DNA from: Myroides sp. NP-2 | GTDB lineage: Bacteria; Bacteroidota; Bacteroidia; Flavobacteriales; Flavobacteriaceae | Length of the DNA: 59,000 nt | Reading direction: 5' to 3' | NCBI RefSeq assembly: GCF_014145665.1 | Contig: NZ_JACHTD010000018.1 | Coordinates: 1 to 59,000, forward strand | Shown: positions 8,235 to 16,620 of the stretch, in pieces | Layout: each line of letters begins with the position of its first letter | Position numbering within the stretch: position 1 is the stretch's first letter | Translations under genes and position numbers: made by a program | The notes under the pieces: model-generated | What the model saw: the letters and a program-made list of their open reading frames with translations, nothing else | Database searches by the model: none | Told to the model about the DNA's origin: nothing

Positions 8235-9374
8235 ATGAATTATGACTATTTTTTTATAGGGCTCTCATTTTCAGCCTCGGTATTTTCGACGTTTTTATGC
8301 CTTGTATTATTGGGATTAAAGCTGGCGAAAAATACCTGTGACTTGGCAGTGAAAAAAGCGATTGTTATTCTAATCTCATTTTTCGCCATCAGTATCTTTT
8401 TTTATAGCACAACCTTCTTTGAAGCTTTTAGCCTAGTGCGTTTATCGTATATCAAGGAATTGAATTTTCAAAGCGCTCTGTTGATGCCTATCCTTTTTTA
8501 TCATTTCATCTTTGAGCTAACCCGATTAAAGAAAGCAGATAAATTTTATTATTTCAACTATGTAACCTGTATTACTATTGGACTTTCCCTTTATTTTTTC
8601 CAAACAAAGCAAGGTAATCCACACGCCGGAATCCACTTTCCTGTGCAAGGATTTCCCTCTTTTTGGGTTGCCAAGGAAGCAATCCTTTTAGCAAGCATGT
8701 ACAACGTCATTTACCTTACTTTATCGCTATATCGATTGATTCGATACCGCAAAAATATTAGCAATTACTCCTCCAACGAAGAACAAGACTCCCTGTTGTG
8801 GTTATACCCCATTTTTGTGCTTGGCTTTTTGTTGCTCCCCGGATCTATCGTGTTCTACGTGGTTCCCGTTGTGAAGCAGCATCTATTTTTTGGCCAACTC
8901 TTGCCTAATGGGTTGTTTATGTTTTTTGCAATCAGTCTTTGCTATAATGTTTTTTGTGAAAACTTCGCCTTAGGAACAGAAGATATACTTGAAGAAACCA
9001 TAACCGCAAATAAATTGAAAAAGACAAAAGAAAAAGAATTGTTCATTAATAAAGATACTTTTGAACAATATATCGCCGAAAAAAAACCGTTTTTAAACCC
9101 CCAATTAAAAATTACAGATTTACTGTATGATCTGATGACCAATCGAAGTTATCTCTCCCAGTTTATCAATACAACCTATAAAATGAACTTTTCTCAGTAT
9201 ATTAATCACTGTAGATACCAGGAATACCTCCGTTTACAAGCCTCTTTAGGTGCAACAAAAAAAACGCAAGAAGACATGATTCTTGCCAGTGGATTTCGAA
9301 GCTATGAGAGCTTTAAACGAACACAAGATTCCTTCCTCGAAAGAGAAGGAGCTGATAGACGTATAAGTTCCTAA
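8235..9374 (+). CDS. Membrane-anchored AraC-like regulator, second of a pair
   Basis: The 379-residue protein has about seven hydrophobic segments up to residue 240 and an AraC-like C-terminus. The first HTH is LKITDLLYDLMTNRSYLSQFIN and the core is MNFSQYINHCRYQEYLRL. The second HTH (MILASGFRSYESFKRTQ) is followed by a charged tail (EREGADRRISS), and the usual closing motif is missing. It follows the gene at 7105 by 14 bases, which suggests one transcript and perhaps a heteromeric regulator. Membrane topology and the family are clear; function is unknown. Confidence 0.8.
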   Translation: MNYDYFFIGLSFSASVFSTFLCLVLLGLKLAKNTCDLAVKKAIVILISFFAISIFFYSTTFFEAFSLVRLSYIKELNFQSALLMPILFYHFIFELTRLKKADKFYYFNYVTCITIGLSLYFFQTKQGNPHAGIHFPVQGFPSFWVAKEAILLASMYNVIYLTLSLYRLIRYRKNISNYSSNEEQDSLLWLYPIFVLGFLLLPGSIVFYVVPVVKQHLFFGQLLPNGLFMFFAISLCYNVFCENFALGTEDILEETITANKLKKTKEKELFINKDTFEQYIAEKKPFLNPQLKITDLLYDLMTNRSYLSQFINTTYKMNFSQYINHCRYQEYLRLQASLGATKKTQEDMILASGFRSYESFKRTQDSFLEREGADRRISS

Positions 9375-9481
9375 GCGACTATCCGCCCTTTACCTCCTGA
9401 CAAAACAACCCAATCCAAGGACTAAATACGACGGATAAAATAGAATTTCCCTATGTTGAAATAAGTTATTTCTTTATAAAA

Positions 9482-9489
9482 TTACTTTG
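9482..9489 (+). promoter_or_regulatory. Possible -7 box of trxB
   Basis: TTACTTTG resembles TAnnTTTG, with a TTG 23 bases upstream (9456-9458). If used, transcription would begin only a few bases before the ATG at 9503, which favours the ATG at 9542 as the trxB start. Confidence 0.4.
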
Positions 9490-9541
9490 AAAAGCGCGGA
9501 AAATGGGTATTTTTGTTTTCATAATTATTAAAAAGAGTATT

Positions 9542-10486
9542 ATGTCAACGATAGAAAGAACAAAGTGTTTAATTATTGGATCAGGACCTGCAGGGTATAC
9601 AGCGGCAATTTATGCAGCTAGAGCAAATATGGCACCTATTTTATACCAAGGATTACAACCCGGCGGACAGTTAACAACAACAAATGATGTAGAAAACTTC
9701 CCTGGATATCCTGACGGTGTGACAGGACCTGAAATGATGTTGCAACTTGAAGCTCAAGCCAAGCGTTTTGGAACAGATGTTAGAGACGGATGGGTTACTA
9801 AAGTTGACCTTAGCGGAGATATAAAAAAAGTTTGGGTAAACGAAACAACCGAAGTACACGCAGATACAGTGATTATATCTACAGGTGCAACTGCTAAATA
9901 CCTCGGCTTACCTTCAGAACAACACTATTTAAACCTCGGTGGTGGGGTTTCTGCTTGTGCTGTTTGTGATGGATTCTTTTACAGAAATCAAGAAGTAGTA
10001 ATTGTAGGTGCTGGAGATTCCGCTTGTGAAGAAGCACACTACCTATCTAAACTTTGTAAAAAAGTAACCATGTTAGTGCGTAGCGATAAATTTAGATCGT
10101 CTCGAATTATGGAAGATCGCGTGCGCAATACAGAAAATATTGACATCCTAATGAATACTAGCACTGTTGAAGTATTAGGCGATGGAAATGTCGTTTCGGG
10201 TGTTAGAGTGAAAAACAACGAAACAGGAGTGGAAACAGATATTCCTGCCACTGGATTTTTCGTTGCTATTGGACATAAACCCAATACCGATATCTTCAAA
10301 GGACAATTGACCATGGATGAAACGGGATACTTGATCACAACAGGCAAAACAAGTAAAACAAATGTTGAAGGAGTTTTTGCTTGTGGAGATGTGCAAGATA
10401 AAGATTACAGACAAGCAATCACTGCTGCTGGATCGGGTTGTATTGCCGCTTTAGACGCTGAGCGATACTTAGCCTCAAAAGAGTAA
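9542..10486 (+). CDS. trxB: Thioredoxin-disulfide reductase
   Basis: The 314-residue flavoenzyme transfers electrons from NADPH through FAD to thioredoxin in the cytoplasm. An FAD-binding GSGPAGYTAA motif sits at about residues 14-23 and GGQLTTTNDVENFPG follows. The redox-active CAVCDG lies near residue 138, the NADPH-binding GAGDSACEEA near 158, and the C-terminal FAD motif is VFACGDVQDKDYRQAITAAGSG. The length is typical for the low-molecular-weight type. I chose the ATG at 9542 because it gives the usual N-terminus; an in-frame ATG at 9503 would add 13 atypical hydrophobic residues. The gene stands alone and ends at a terminator. Confidence 0.96.
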   Translation: MSTIERTKCLIIGSGPAGYTAAIYAARANMAPILYQGLQPGGQLTTTNDVENFPGYPDGVTGPEMMLQLEAQAKRFGTDVRDGWVTKVDLSGDIKKVWVNETTEVHADTVIISTGATAKYLGLPSEQHYLNLGGGVSACAVCDGFFYRNQEVVIVGAGDSACEEAHYLSKLCKKVTMLVRSDKFRSSRIMEDRVRNTENIDILMNTSTVEVLGDGNVVSGVRVKNNETGVETDIPATGFFVAIGHKPNTDIFKGQLTMDETGYLITTGKTSKTNVEGVFACGDVQDKDYRQAITAAGSGCIAALDAERYLASKE

Positions 10487-10562
10487 ACAAAGTGACAGTA
10501 AGCGAAGGAAATTAGAACTTATTCACCTTGTTCTTCTTTGACCTTCACTACATAACAGATTA

Positions 10563-10595
10563 GGGATAAGATACTTGTGTCTTATCCCTTTTTTA
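10563..10595 (+). terminator. trxB terminator
   Basis: Arms GGGATAAGA and TCTTATCCC are followed by TTTTTT. Confidence 0.85.
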
Positions 10596-10651
10596 TAGGT
10601 TATTTTTTGTGTCTTTATTTGAATTTAATAGAGCGCATGATAAGATATTTT

Positions 10652-10659
10652 TATCTTTG
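10652..10659 (+). promoter_or_regulatory. -7 promoter box of the ABC ATPase gene
   Basis: TATCTTTG matches the Bacteroidota TAnnTTTG consensus exactly, 17 bases before the ATG at 10677. No good -33 element is seen. Confidence 0.65.
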
Positions 10660-10676
10660 TACTTTAAAACCTCGTC

Positions 10677-11639
10677 ATGCTTTTATTAAAAAATATATCG
10701 TTTAGTTATACCGCCAATTATACCGTTATAGACGCCATTGATTTAGTTATTGAAAAAGGAAAACACGTCGCCTTATTAGGAGAAAGTGGCTGTGGTAAAA
10801 GTACCCTGCTTAAATTAATCTACGGATTACACGACCTCGATCAAGGTGAAATTTTTTGGAATAACAATCAAGTACTCGGTCCTGCCTATAACTTGGTTCC
10901 TGGAATGGACAATATGCGCTATCTCGCTCAAGATTTTGACCTGATGCCGCATACCACAGTCGCAGAAAATATTGGAAAATACCTATCGAATTTTAACCTA
11001 GAAAAAAAGCAAGCGAAAATAGCAGAATTACTTGAACTAATCGAAATGACTGCATTCGCAGATGTCAAGGTAAAATTATTAAGTGGCGGTCAACAACAAC
11101 GCGTTGCTATAGCCAGAGTACTCGCACTCGCTCCTGAAGTGTTGCTGTTAGATGAGCCCTTTAGCCATATCGACTATGCTCGTCGAAGCGTTTTGAGACG
11201 CAAAATCTTTGCTTATTTAAAAGAACACAATATAACCTGTATCGTCGCTACTCATGATAGCATGGATGTATTGAGTTTTGCCGATGAAACTATCGTACTC
11301 AAAGAAGGTCGTGTTGTCGATTTTGGCGATACAAAAGATTTATACGAATTTCCATCCGATAAATACGTAGCTACACTTTTCGGTGAAGTCAATGAACTTT
11401 ATATCTCCGACTTTACACCTGACACCCGAGAAGATGAAGTTTTACTCATCTATCCACATCAATTGATGATCTCTAAACAAAAAGGAGTCCTAGACGTAGA
11501 AATTCAACAATCCTACTTTTGTGGCGATGGATACCTAGTGCATGCTCAATTTAAAAACAACAGAGCATTGTATTTCAACCACCCAGTTGAAGTACAAGCG
11601 GGTACGCAAGTGAAATTAGCCTTAAAGAAATTTAGTTAA
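10677..11639 (+). CDS. ABC transporter ATP-binding protein, PotA/FbpC-like
   Basis: The 320-residue ATPase has Walker A GESGCGKST near residue 36, the signature LLSGGQQQRVAIARVL near 138, Walker B EVLLLDEPFSHID near 158, and the switch histidine in VATHDSMD. The C-terminal 85 residues form a TOBE-like beta domain, as in importers for polyamines, iron or sugars. No permease or binding protein gene is adjacent, and the gene has its own promoter and is convergent with the next one. Its substrate therefore cannot be told; a partner elsewhere in the genome is expected. Confidence 0.88.
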   Translation: MLLLKNISFSYTANYTVIDAIDLVIEKGKHVALLGESGCGKSTLLKLIYGLHDLDQGEIFWNNNQVLGPAYNLVPGMDNMRYLAQDFDLMPHTTVAENIGKYLSNFNLEKKQAKIAELLELIEMTAFADVKVKLLSGGQQQRVAIARVLALAPEVLLLDEPFSHIDYARRSVLRRKIFAYLKEHNITCIVATHDSMDVLSFADETIVLKEGRVVDFGDTKDLYEFPSDKYVATLFGEVNELYISDFTPDTREDEVLLIYPHQLMISKQKGVLDVEIQQSYFCGDGYLVHAQFKNNRALYFNHPVEVQAGTQVKLALKKFS

Positions 11640-11644
11640 TAGTC

Positions 11645-11667
11645 GACAGTTGACTTAGTCAACTGTC
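11645..11667. terminator. Inverted repeat between convergent genes
   Basis: A perfect 10-bp inverted repeat (GACAGTTGAC / GTCAACTGTC, loop TTA) lies between convergent genes. Neither side has a long T-run, so it is a weak or non-canonical bidirectional terminator at best. Confidence 0.5.
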
Positions 11668-11677
11668 AACCTTTCTA

Positions 11678-14158
11678 TTATTTCTGAATTAAATCTAATA
11701 TTTTTACCCCCAAAACAACCCCATGTGTAGTTTTACGATCCGAAAAAGAAGTGAAATAATCAATTCTAAAAGGTCTAAACTTACCAAAACCAAAGTTATT
11801 TAAACCAATACCAAATTCTTTATAGGTAGGTTTATCAGGGGTATGCAGCAAGTGAAAACCAACAATAATCGAATACCTGGTCTTGTTTAACAAAGGGATT
11901 TTGTTGATTAAGAAACCGCGAAAATCGTGTTCCATGTGAAATTCAACATAGGATTTATTCGTACTATACTCGTAGTAAGGAAGTAGGTTGAACTGTTTAT
12001 TGTAAATAGGAGAGGAACCAATAAAAGTTTGATTCCCGTTAAAGTGTTTGAAATCTGTAAATGGAATCTTGTTTTGCTCAAAGAATTGACCGATGGATAT
12101 TCCAGTATACAACTCCCCAAACGTTCCAATATTATTTTGGTATTTCGTTCCAATAGATCCAAAAGTATAACTATAGTTTCGGTCGGTTGTATTGAGTGCT
12201 TTCTCCAAGTGCACCTCTAAAATAGGGTATTTAGATTGTTGAATATATTGCTTTTTAGTAGGATAGCTAATCGTTTTTTGATCAAAGACCACCTGCACAT
12301 TCATTTGAAGCTTAACCACCTCGTTTTGCTTAAAAGAAGGCGATTCAAAATCCGTTGGATCTAAGGGATTGTTGGAAGTGAAGTCTAATGTAGGTACAAA
12401 AGGAGGATTCTGAATATTGTTGTATAAATTCTTTCGATAGGCATATTCCAATTGTGCCTCAAACTTAAAGTTGGTGAAAGCGTATTGGCTGTACTTTAAA
12501 GAGAGAAACTTTTTTTGAAAGTATTTCGCATAGTTTTTTCCAAACCAAGCAGAAGCAAAAGAATTAATAGGCTTTTTAATTGGATCATCCTGATTGAATT
12601 GCTCAATAGCCTCACCCGCCTCTAAGCGAAGTGTGCTGTAATTCTGTTGATTAAACACATGAGAAGCATAGCCCGAAAAGCGAAACTTGTTTTCACTAAA
12701 CCCATAACTGACATTCACCCCATAGGACGTTGCCGCATTATCAGGACGCAATTTAGTATAGTCTAGCCCCGAGGTGATATTAAATCCTTGTACTGCATTA
12801 AAAGCAAAAGTAGAAAGCAAACCGTGATAGCTGTAGGTTGTGTTTTTATAGGAGTTGACGTATTTATACCCCTTAATTAACTTGAATACCGTAAAGTTAT
12901 TCGTCCTCTTGTCAATCGAATCTAATATGCTTTTGGTGTCATCGGTCAAGAAAATCGATTTTTGATCGAAGTATTTCTTTTCGCTTTCCATTAAACTAAA
13001 GGGGCGAATAGACGCTAGTTTTTGGTCTTCATCAAGATTGTAATCTTTGGTAAAGGTCAAATATTCATTGGTTTTGTTTTCCATTAATTGGGCAGGTTTT
13101 TCTGTATAATGTGAAAAACTACTTTCAAATTTACCAATGAAGTCAAAAACAATGAATTTTCCGTCAAAAACCAACGTTTGGGACGCTTTTACATGGGCAT
13201 CAATCGAAGGAGAATACGTATAGGTTTGCTTGATCTGCAGGTTGTTGATGTTCTTTACATTTACATTATTTCCCTTCATTTTGGCGTAAAAAGAGAGTAC
13301 TTGCCAGTTCTTACTAGTAAATTCAATATAACCCTCCATAATTGGCTCCCGATCGCGTTTTGGCGAGAAGTAAATGCGGTATAACGTTTCCTCACCCACC
13401 TGTTCCTTCGAGATAATATCAAAAAAATAGTAGGTATTAGCATAGGGAAGGAGGGGAGAAATCACATTGATCCGTTTCGATACCTCAGAACTAAAAATAT
13501 TAAAATCATTGTCTGTCCCCGTTAAAAATAAAAGATCTTTGGAATTTCCTCTCTCTTGTAATGCGTGAACTGTTTCCTTACTAAGAAGTTTATCGCGATA
13601 ATCCAAATCAGATGCAATTTCACTGAGGTAAATAAAATTACCTATTTGTTCGCTATCAATGTCTAAGGCAGGATCTAAATCCTTTCTTTTTTGACCTAAA
13701 TAAGAAGAGCGTTGGGTGTTTAATTGAAGATCTCCTTTGGCATAATACGACGCTTGGTAGTTGTTGGTGCGCTGTGAAAAATGCGCGTAAACCAAGGAAA
13801 GTAAATAAGACGCATATTCATCTTGTTGTTCGGTATATAGAATGTTGCGCTTATCTAGGGGAAGTAAATGTATAGCCCAACCATCTGTTTGATTCTTGTA
13901 CTTAATTTTTTGGTTCTCATAGCCTTCTTTTTGAATGTAAATAGGCGCTTTCGAATCCCAATTAATTGTAAAAAAACCAGCTTCATCTGTTTGCGTATGG
14001 TGATTGGTACCAGGTATAAAAACCAACACCTGACCTATCGGTTTATGGTTTTCTGTAGTAATTCTTCCTGTAATCGTCTGTCCATAACCCAAAACTCCTA
14101 ATAGGAATACTAAGAGGAGTAACAAGTATAAAGGATTTTTTTTTACAAGTATATTCAT
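11678..14158 (-). CDS. DUF5686 protein with carboxypeptidase-regulatory-like domain
   Basis: The 826-residue exported protein has a signal peptide at about 1-26 (ending LGYGQ). A CarboxypepD_reg-like domain follows (about 27-110, ITGRITTENHKPIGQVLVFIPG). A long DUF5686 region ends in beta strands and a closing LGVKILDLIQK, consistent with an outer-membrane barrel. This architecture is widespread in Bacteroidota and its role is not established. The ATG overlaps the aroQ stop codon by one base (TAATG), so translation is probably coupled to aroQ. Function at the outer membrane is inferred. Confidence 0.88.
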   Translation of the reverse strand: MNILVKKNPLYLLLLLVFLLGVLGYGQTITGRITTENHKPIGQVLVFIPGTNHHTQTDEAGFFTINWDSKAPIYIQKEGYENQKIKYKNQTDGWAIHLLPLDKRNILYTEQQDEYASYLLSLVYAHFSQRTNNYQASYYAKGDLQLNTQRSSYLGQKRKDLDPALDIDSEQIGNFIYLSEIASDLDYRDKLLSKETVHALQERGNSKDLLFLTGTDNDFNIFSSEVSKRINVISPLLPYANTYYFFDIISKEQVGEETLYRIYFSPKRDREPIMEGYIEFTSKNWQVLSFYAKMKGNNVNVKNINNLQIKQTYTYSPSIDAHVKASQTLVFDGKFIVFDFIGKFESSFSHYTEKPAQLMENKTNEYLTFTKDYNLDEDQKLASIRPFSLMESEKKYFDQKSIFLTDDTKSILDSIDKRTNNFTVFKLIKGYKYVNSYKNTTYSYHGLLSTFAFNAVQGFNITSGLDYTKLRPDNAATSYGVNVSYGFSENKFRFSGYASHVFNQQNYSTLRLEAGEAIEQFNQDDPIKKPINSFASAWFGKNYAKYFQKKFLSLKYSQYAFTNFKFEAQLEYAYRKNLYNNIQNPPFVPTLDFTSNNPLDPTDFESPSFKQNEVVKLQMNVQVVFDQKTISYPTKKQYIQQSKYPILEVHLEKALNTTDRNYSYTFGSIGTKYQNNIGTFGELYTGISIGQFFEQNKIPFTDFKHFNGNQTFIGSSPIYNKQFNLLPYYEYSTNKSYVEFHMEHDFRGFLINKIPLLNKTRYSIIVGFHLLHTPDKPTYKEFGIGLNNFGFGKFRPFRIDYFTSFSDRKTTHGVVLGVKILDLIQK

Positions 14159-14574
14159 TAATCGTGAAAAGCCCTAAGCGCTAGTTCGTAACTTTTTAGA
14201 CCAAATCCTAAAATAACCCCGCGACAAACAGCAGCTAATTTAGACTCTTTGCGAAAATCTTCTCGTCCGTGTGTATTGGAAATATGCACTTCAATTACAG
14301 GTGTGCTAATTGCCGCAATCGCATCTCTTAATGCAATCGACGTATGGGTATATGCCCCTGCATTGATGACAATCCCACTATAGCTGAAACCTACTTCATG
14401 TATTTTATCAAGAAGTCTTCCTTCGCTATTGGATTGAAAATAGTCCAACTCCAAGGCAGGAAACATAGCTTTTAATTGCTCAAAATATTCTTCAAAACTA
14501 GTGTCACCATAAATCGATGGCTCGCGTTTACCTAGTAAATTTAGGTTAGGCCCATTGAGAATTAATATTTTCAT
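14158..14574 (-). CDS. aroQ: Type II 3-dehydroquinate dehydratase
   Basis: The 138-residue enzyme dehydrates 3-dehydroquinate to 3-dehydroshikimate in the shikimate pathway. The motif NGPNLNLLGKREPSIYG near the N-terminus contains the active-site arginine and tyrosine. NAGAYTHTSIALRDA is at about residues 73-87, and EVHISNTHGREDFR supplies the catalytic histidine and substrate contacts. Length is typical of the dodecameric type II class. It is the first gene of a two-gene transcript with the DUF5686 gene. Confidence 0.96.
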   Translation of the reverse strand: MKILILNGPNLNLLGKREPSIYGDTSFEEYFEQLKAMFPALELDYFQSNSEGRLLDKIHEVGFSYSGIVINAGAYTHTSIALRDAIAAISTPVIEVHISNTHGREDFRKESKLAAVCRGVILGFGLKSYELALRAFHD

Positions 14575-14600
14575 GTTTTAAATTTTGTACTACTGTAGAA

Positions 14601-14634
14601 CAAATATATTTAATATTAAGGTTGTTTAGACAAA
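14601..14634 (-). promoter_or_regulatory. aroQ promoter
   Basis: Read on the minus strand, TTTG (14631-14634) and TATATTTG (14601-14608) are separated by 22 bases and lie about 25 bases upstream of the aroQ ATG. Both match the Bacteroidota promoter elements. Confidence 0.65.
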
Positions 14635-14902
14635 CCTAGCCTAATATTTGACGTAGCACTGCATTTAGTTTCCCCTCATTTTTAGCTTGTTAAGTTTTTT
14701 AAAAGATGTTTGTTGTGTTTTTATCAGGAATTAACTAAATGTTAACTATTACTAACGGTATAATAACTGATTGATTTACAATGCCATGTTAAAAAATTAA
14801 ATTTTTAATGTTTCCTTAGTGTTATATTTTTATTAAATAAACGTCGTATTGTGACGAGATGCTGTAATTTCGTCTCTGTTAATAGTAAAAAAATTAATGT
14901 AT
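14609..14902. other. Divergent intergenic region, aroQ / barrel protein
   Basis: About 300 AT-rich bases separate divergent genes. The aroQ promoter lies at the left end. For the rightward gene I see only weak box candidates (TAATTTCG near 14865). No ORF or strong hairpin is seen. Confidence 0.5.
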
Positions 14903-15544
14903 ATGAAAAAATTAGTACTATCGTTAGTAGCTGTTGCTGCATTTGGTTTTACAGCTAACGCACAAGAAAAAGAAAAACCAACATTTGGATTCCAAGAAGG
15001 AAACGTAATGATCGAAGGAAGCTTCCAAATTAAAGATCAAGTAGCGAAAGATTCTAACACAGGAGTTAAAGTTAAAAATACTCATTATAACTTCAATCCA
15101 AAAGTAGGTTATTTCTTAAGCGATAAAGTAGCTGTGGGAGCTTCTTTAGGTTTTGGAAAAGCAAACGTAGGATCTGATGTATTAGGATCTGACATTACAG
15201 GAACTACTTTGTATGCAGGTGCATTCGCGCGTTACTACTTCTTAGAATTAGGTAACCGTTTCAAAACATATGCTGAAGTTGGTGTTGGATACCAAGAAGG
15301 AAAAGTTTCTGACTTGAAATACAAAGAAACTGGTATTGCTGCAGGAATTGATTTAGGTTTCAACTATTTCTTGACTGAGAAATTAGCTGTTACATTTGCT
15401 TTAGGAAATGTGTTTAGCTATAAAAACTACGACATGAAAAATGATGGAAACAAAGTAGGTTCAATTTCTGAAACAGAAGCAAACCTAAATGTTTTCAATA
15501 ACTTCTTTGATAATGCTACATTCGGATTAGTTTACAAATTCTAA
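14903..15544 (+). CDS. Outer-membrane beta-barrel protein
   Basis: The 213-residue protein has a clear signal peptide (MKKLVLSLVAVAAFGFTANAQ). Amphipathic strands follow (YNFNPKVGYFLSDKVAVGASLGFG, TLYAGAFARYYF), and it ends in VYKF, typical of small OmpW/OmpX-like barrels. An ATG at 14897 would add two residues. Codon use favours common AT-rich codons throughout, which suggests high expression. It has its own terminator and no partner genes. The specific function is unknown. Confidence 0.8.
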   Translation: MKKLVLSLVAVAAFGFTANAQEKEKPTFGFQEGNVMIEGSFQIKDQVAKDSNTGVKVKNTHYNFNPKVGYFLSDKVAVGASLGFGKANVGSDVLGSDITGTTLYAGAFARYYFLELGNRFKTYAEVGVGYQEGKVSDLKYKETGIAAGIDLGFNYFLTEKLAVTFALGNVFSYKNYDMKNDGNKVGSISETEANLNVFNNFFDNATFGLVYKF

Positions 15545-15573
15545 TCAGAAACCGTTATATCGTAGAATACAAG

Positions 15574-15604
15574 AAAGAGCTTCAACACTGAAGCTCTTTT
15601 TTTT
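15574..15604 (+). terminator. Terminator of the barrel-protein gene
   Basis: Arms AGAGCTTCA and TGAAGCTCT enclose an ACAC loop, followed by about eight T. Confidence 0.9.
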
Positions 15605-15611
15605 ATCTTTG
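15604..15611 (+). promoter_or_regulatory. -7 box of xerD
   Basis: TATCTTTG directly follows the T-run of the upstream terminator and lies 22 bases before the xerD ATG. Confidence 0.6.
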
Positions 15612-15632
15612 ACCTAAACGAAAAAAGTAAAA

Positions 15633-16544
15633 ATGATCGCAAACACCTGGCAAAAGACCATTCAAGCGTATATGCATTACCTGAAATTAGAGCGCGGGTT
15701 GGCTGAAAATTCCATCGACAGCTACGAATTGGATTTGCTGAAATTTGTCCATTTCTTAGCGCATAACGAGATAGAAGTTCCTCCAAAAGAGGTCAGTGCA
15801 GAACTAATCAATGAATTTGTATACCAGCTGTCAACTGTGTTAGCACATACCTCTCAAGCACGTATCATTTCTGGATTAAAAAGTTTTTTTACCTTTTTGA
15901 TTATCGATGGACAAATTGAAAAATCGCCAACAGATCTGTTGGAAATCCCCAAATTAGGTCGAAAACTTCCAGAGGTGCTCGCTGTTGAGGAGATTGATGC
16001 ATTAATTGCGACCTTAGATCTCTCCACGAATGAGGGGTATCGAAACAAAGTGATGCTTGAGCTCTTGTACAGCTGTGGATTGCGCGTTAGTGAATTGGTT
16101 AACCTACGCCTCAGTGATTTGTTCTTTGAAGAGGGATTTATCCGTGTAATTGGTAAGGGTAGTAAACACCGTTTTGTGCCAATTGACCCGGAAACCATGC
16201 AATGGGTCACCTTGTATAAGACCAGCATTCGCAATCATATGCAGGTCAAAAAAGATGATGTAGACATTGTGTTTTTAAATAGGAGAGGCGGACGCTTAAC
16301 CCGTGCGATGATTTTTACCATCGTAAAACAAGCAGCAAAAGAGGCGAATATTAAAAAAAATGTGAGCCCTCATAGTTTCCGTCACTCTTTTGCGACCTAT
16401 CTACTTGAAAATGGAGCCGATATTCGCATGATTCAACTGATGTTAGGACATGAATCCATCTTAACAACTGAAATTTATACCCATATCAGTAGAGAAAAAT
16501 TGAAAAATGTTATGGATACCTATCACCCAAGGAGTAGGGGATAA
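15633..16544 (+). CDS. xerD: Site-specific tyrosine recombinase XerD
   Basis: The 303-residue recombinase resolves chromosome dimers at dif together with XerC and FtsK. The N-terminal SAM-like DNA-binding domain covers about 1-95. The catalytic set is visible: Arg in CGLRVSE, Lys in GKGSKHR, His and Arg in HSFRHSFATYLL, His in LGHESI, and the nucleophilic Tyr in EIYTHIS. Isolated housekeeping context and length favour XerD over an integrase, although XerC is not formally excluded. Confidence 0.92.
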   Translation: MIANTWQKTIQAYMHYLKLERGLAENSIDSYELDLLKFVHFLAHNEIEVPPKEVSAELINEFVYQLSTVLAHTSQARIISGLKSFFTFLIIDGQIEKSPTDLLEIPKLGRKLPEVLAVEEIDALIATLDLSTNEGYRNKVMLELLYSCGLRVSELVNLRLSDLFFEEGFIRVIGKGSKHRFVPIDPETMQWVTLYKTSIRNHMQVKKDDVDIVFLNRRGGRLTRAMIFTIVKQAAKEANIKKNVSPHSFRHSFATYLLENGADIRMIQLMLGHESILTTEIYTHISREKLKNVMDTYHPRSRG

Positions 16545-16568
16545 TGTAAACTTTCTTTACTGTATAGC

Positions 16569-16608
16569 CACAAAAAAAGCGAAAGAGGAATCTTTCGCTT
16601 TTTTTGTG
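16569..16608. terminator. Bidirectional terminator, xerD / rny
   Basis: A near-perfect inverted repeat of about 18 bp per arm has a GCGAAAGA / TCTTTCGC core flanked by A7 and T7. It serves two convergent genes. Confidence 0.9.
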
Positions 16609-16620
16609 GGTGATGTTATC

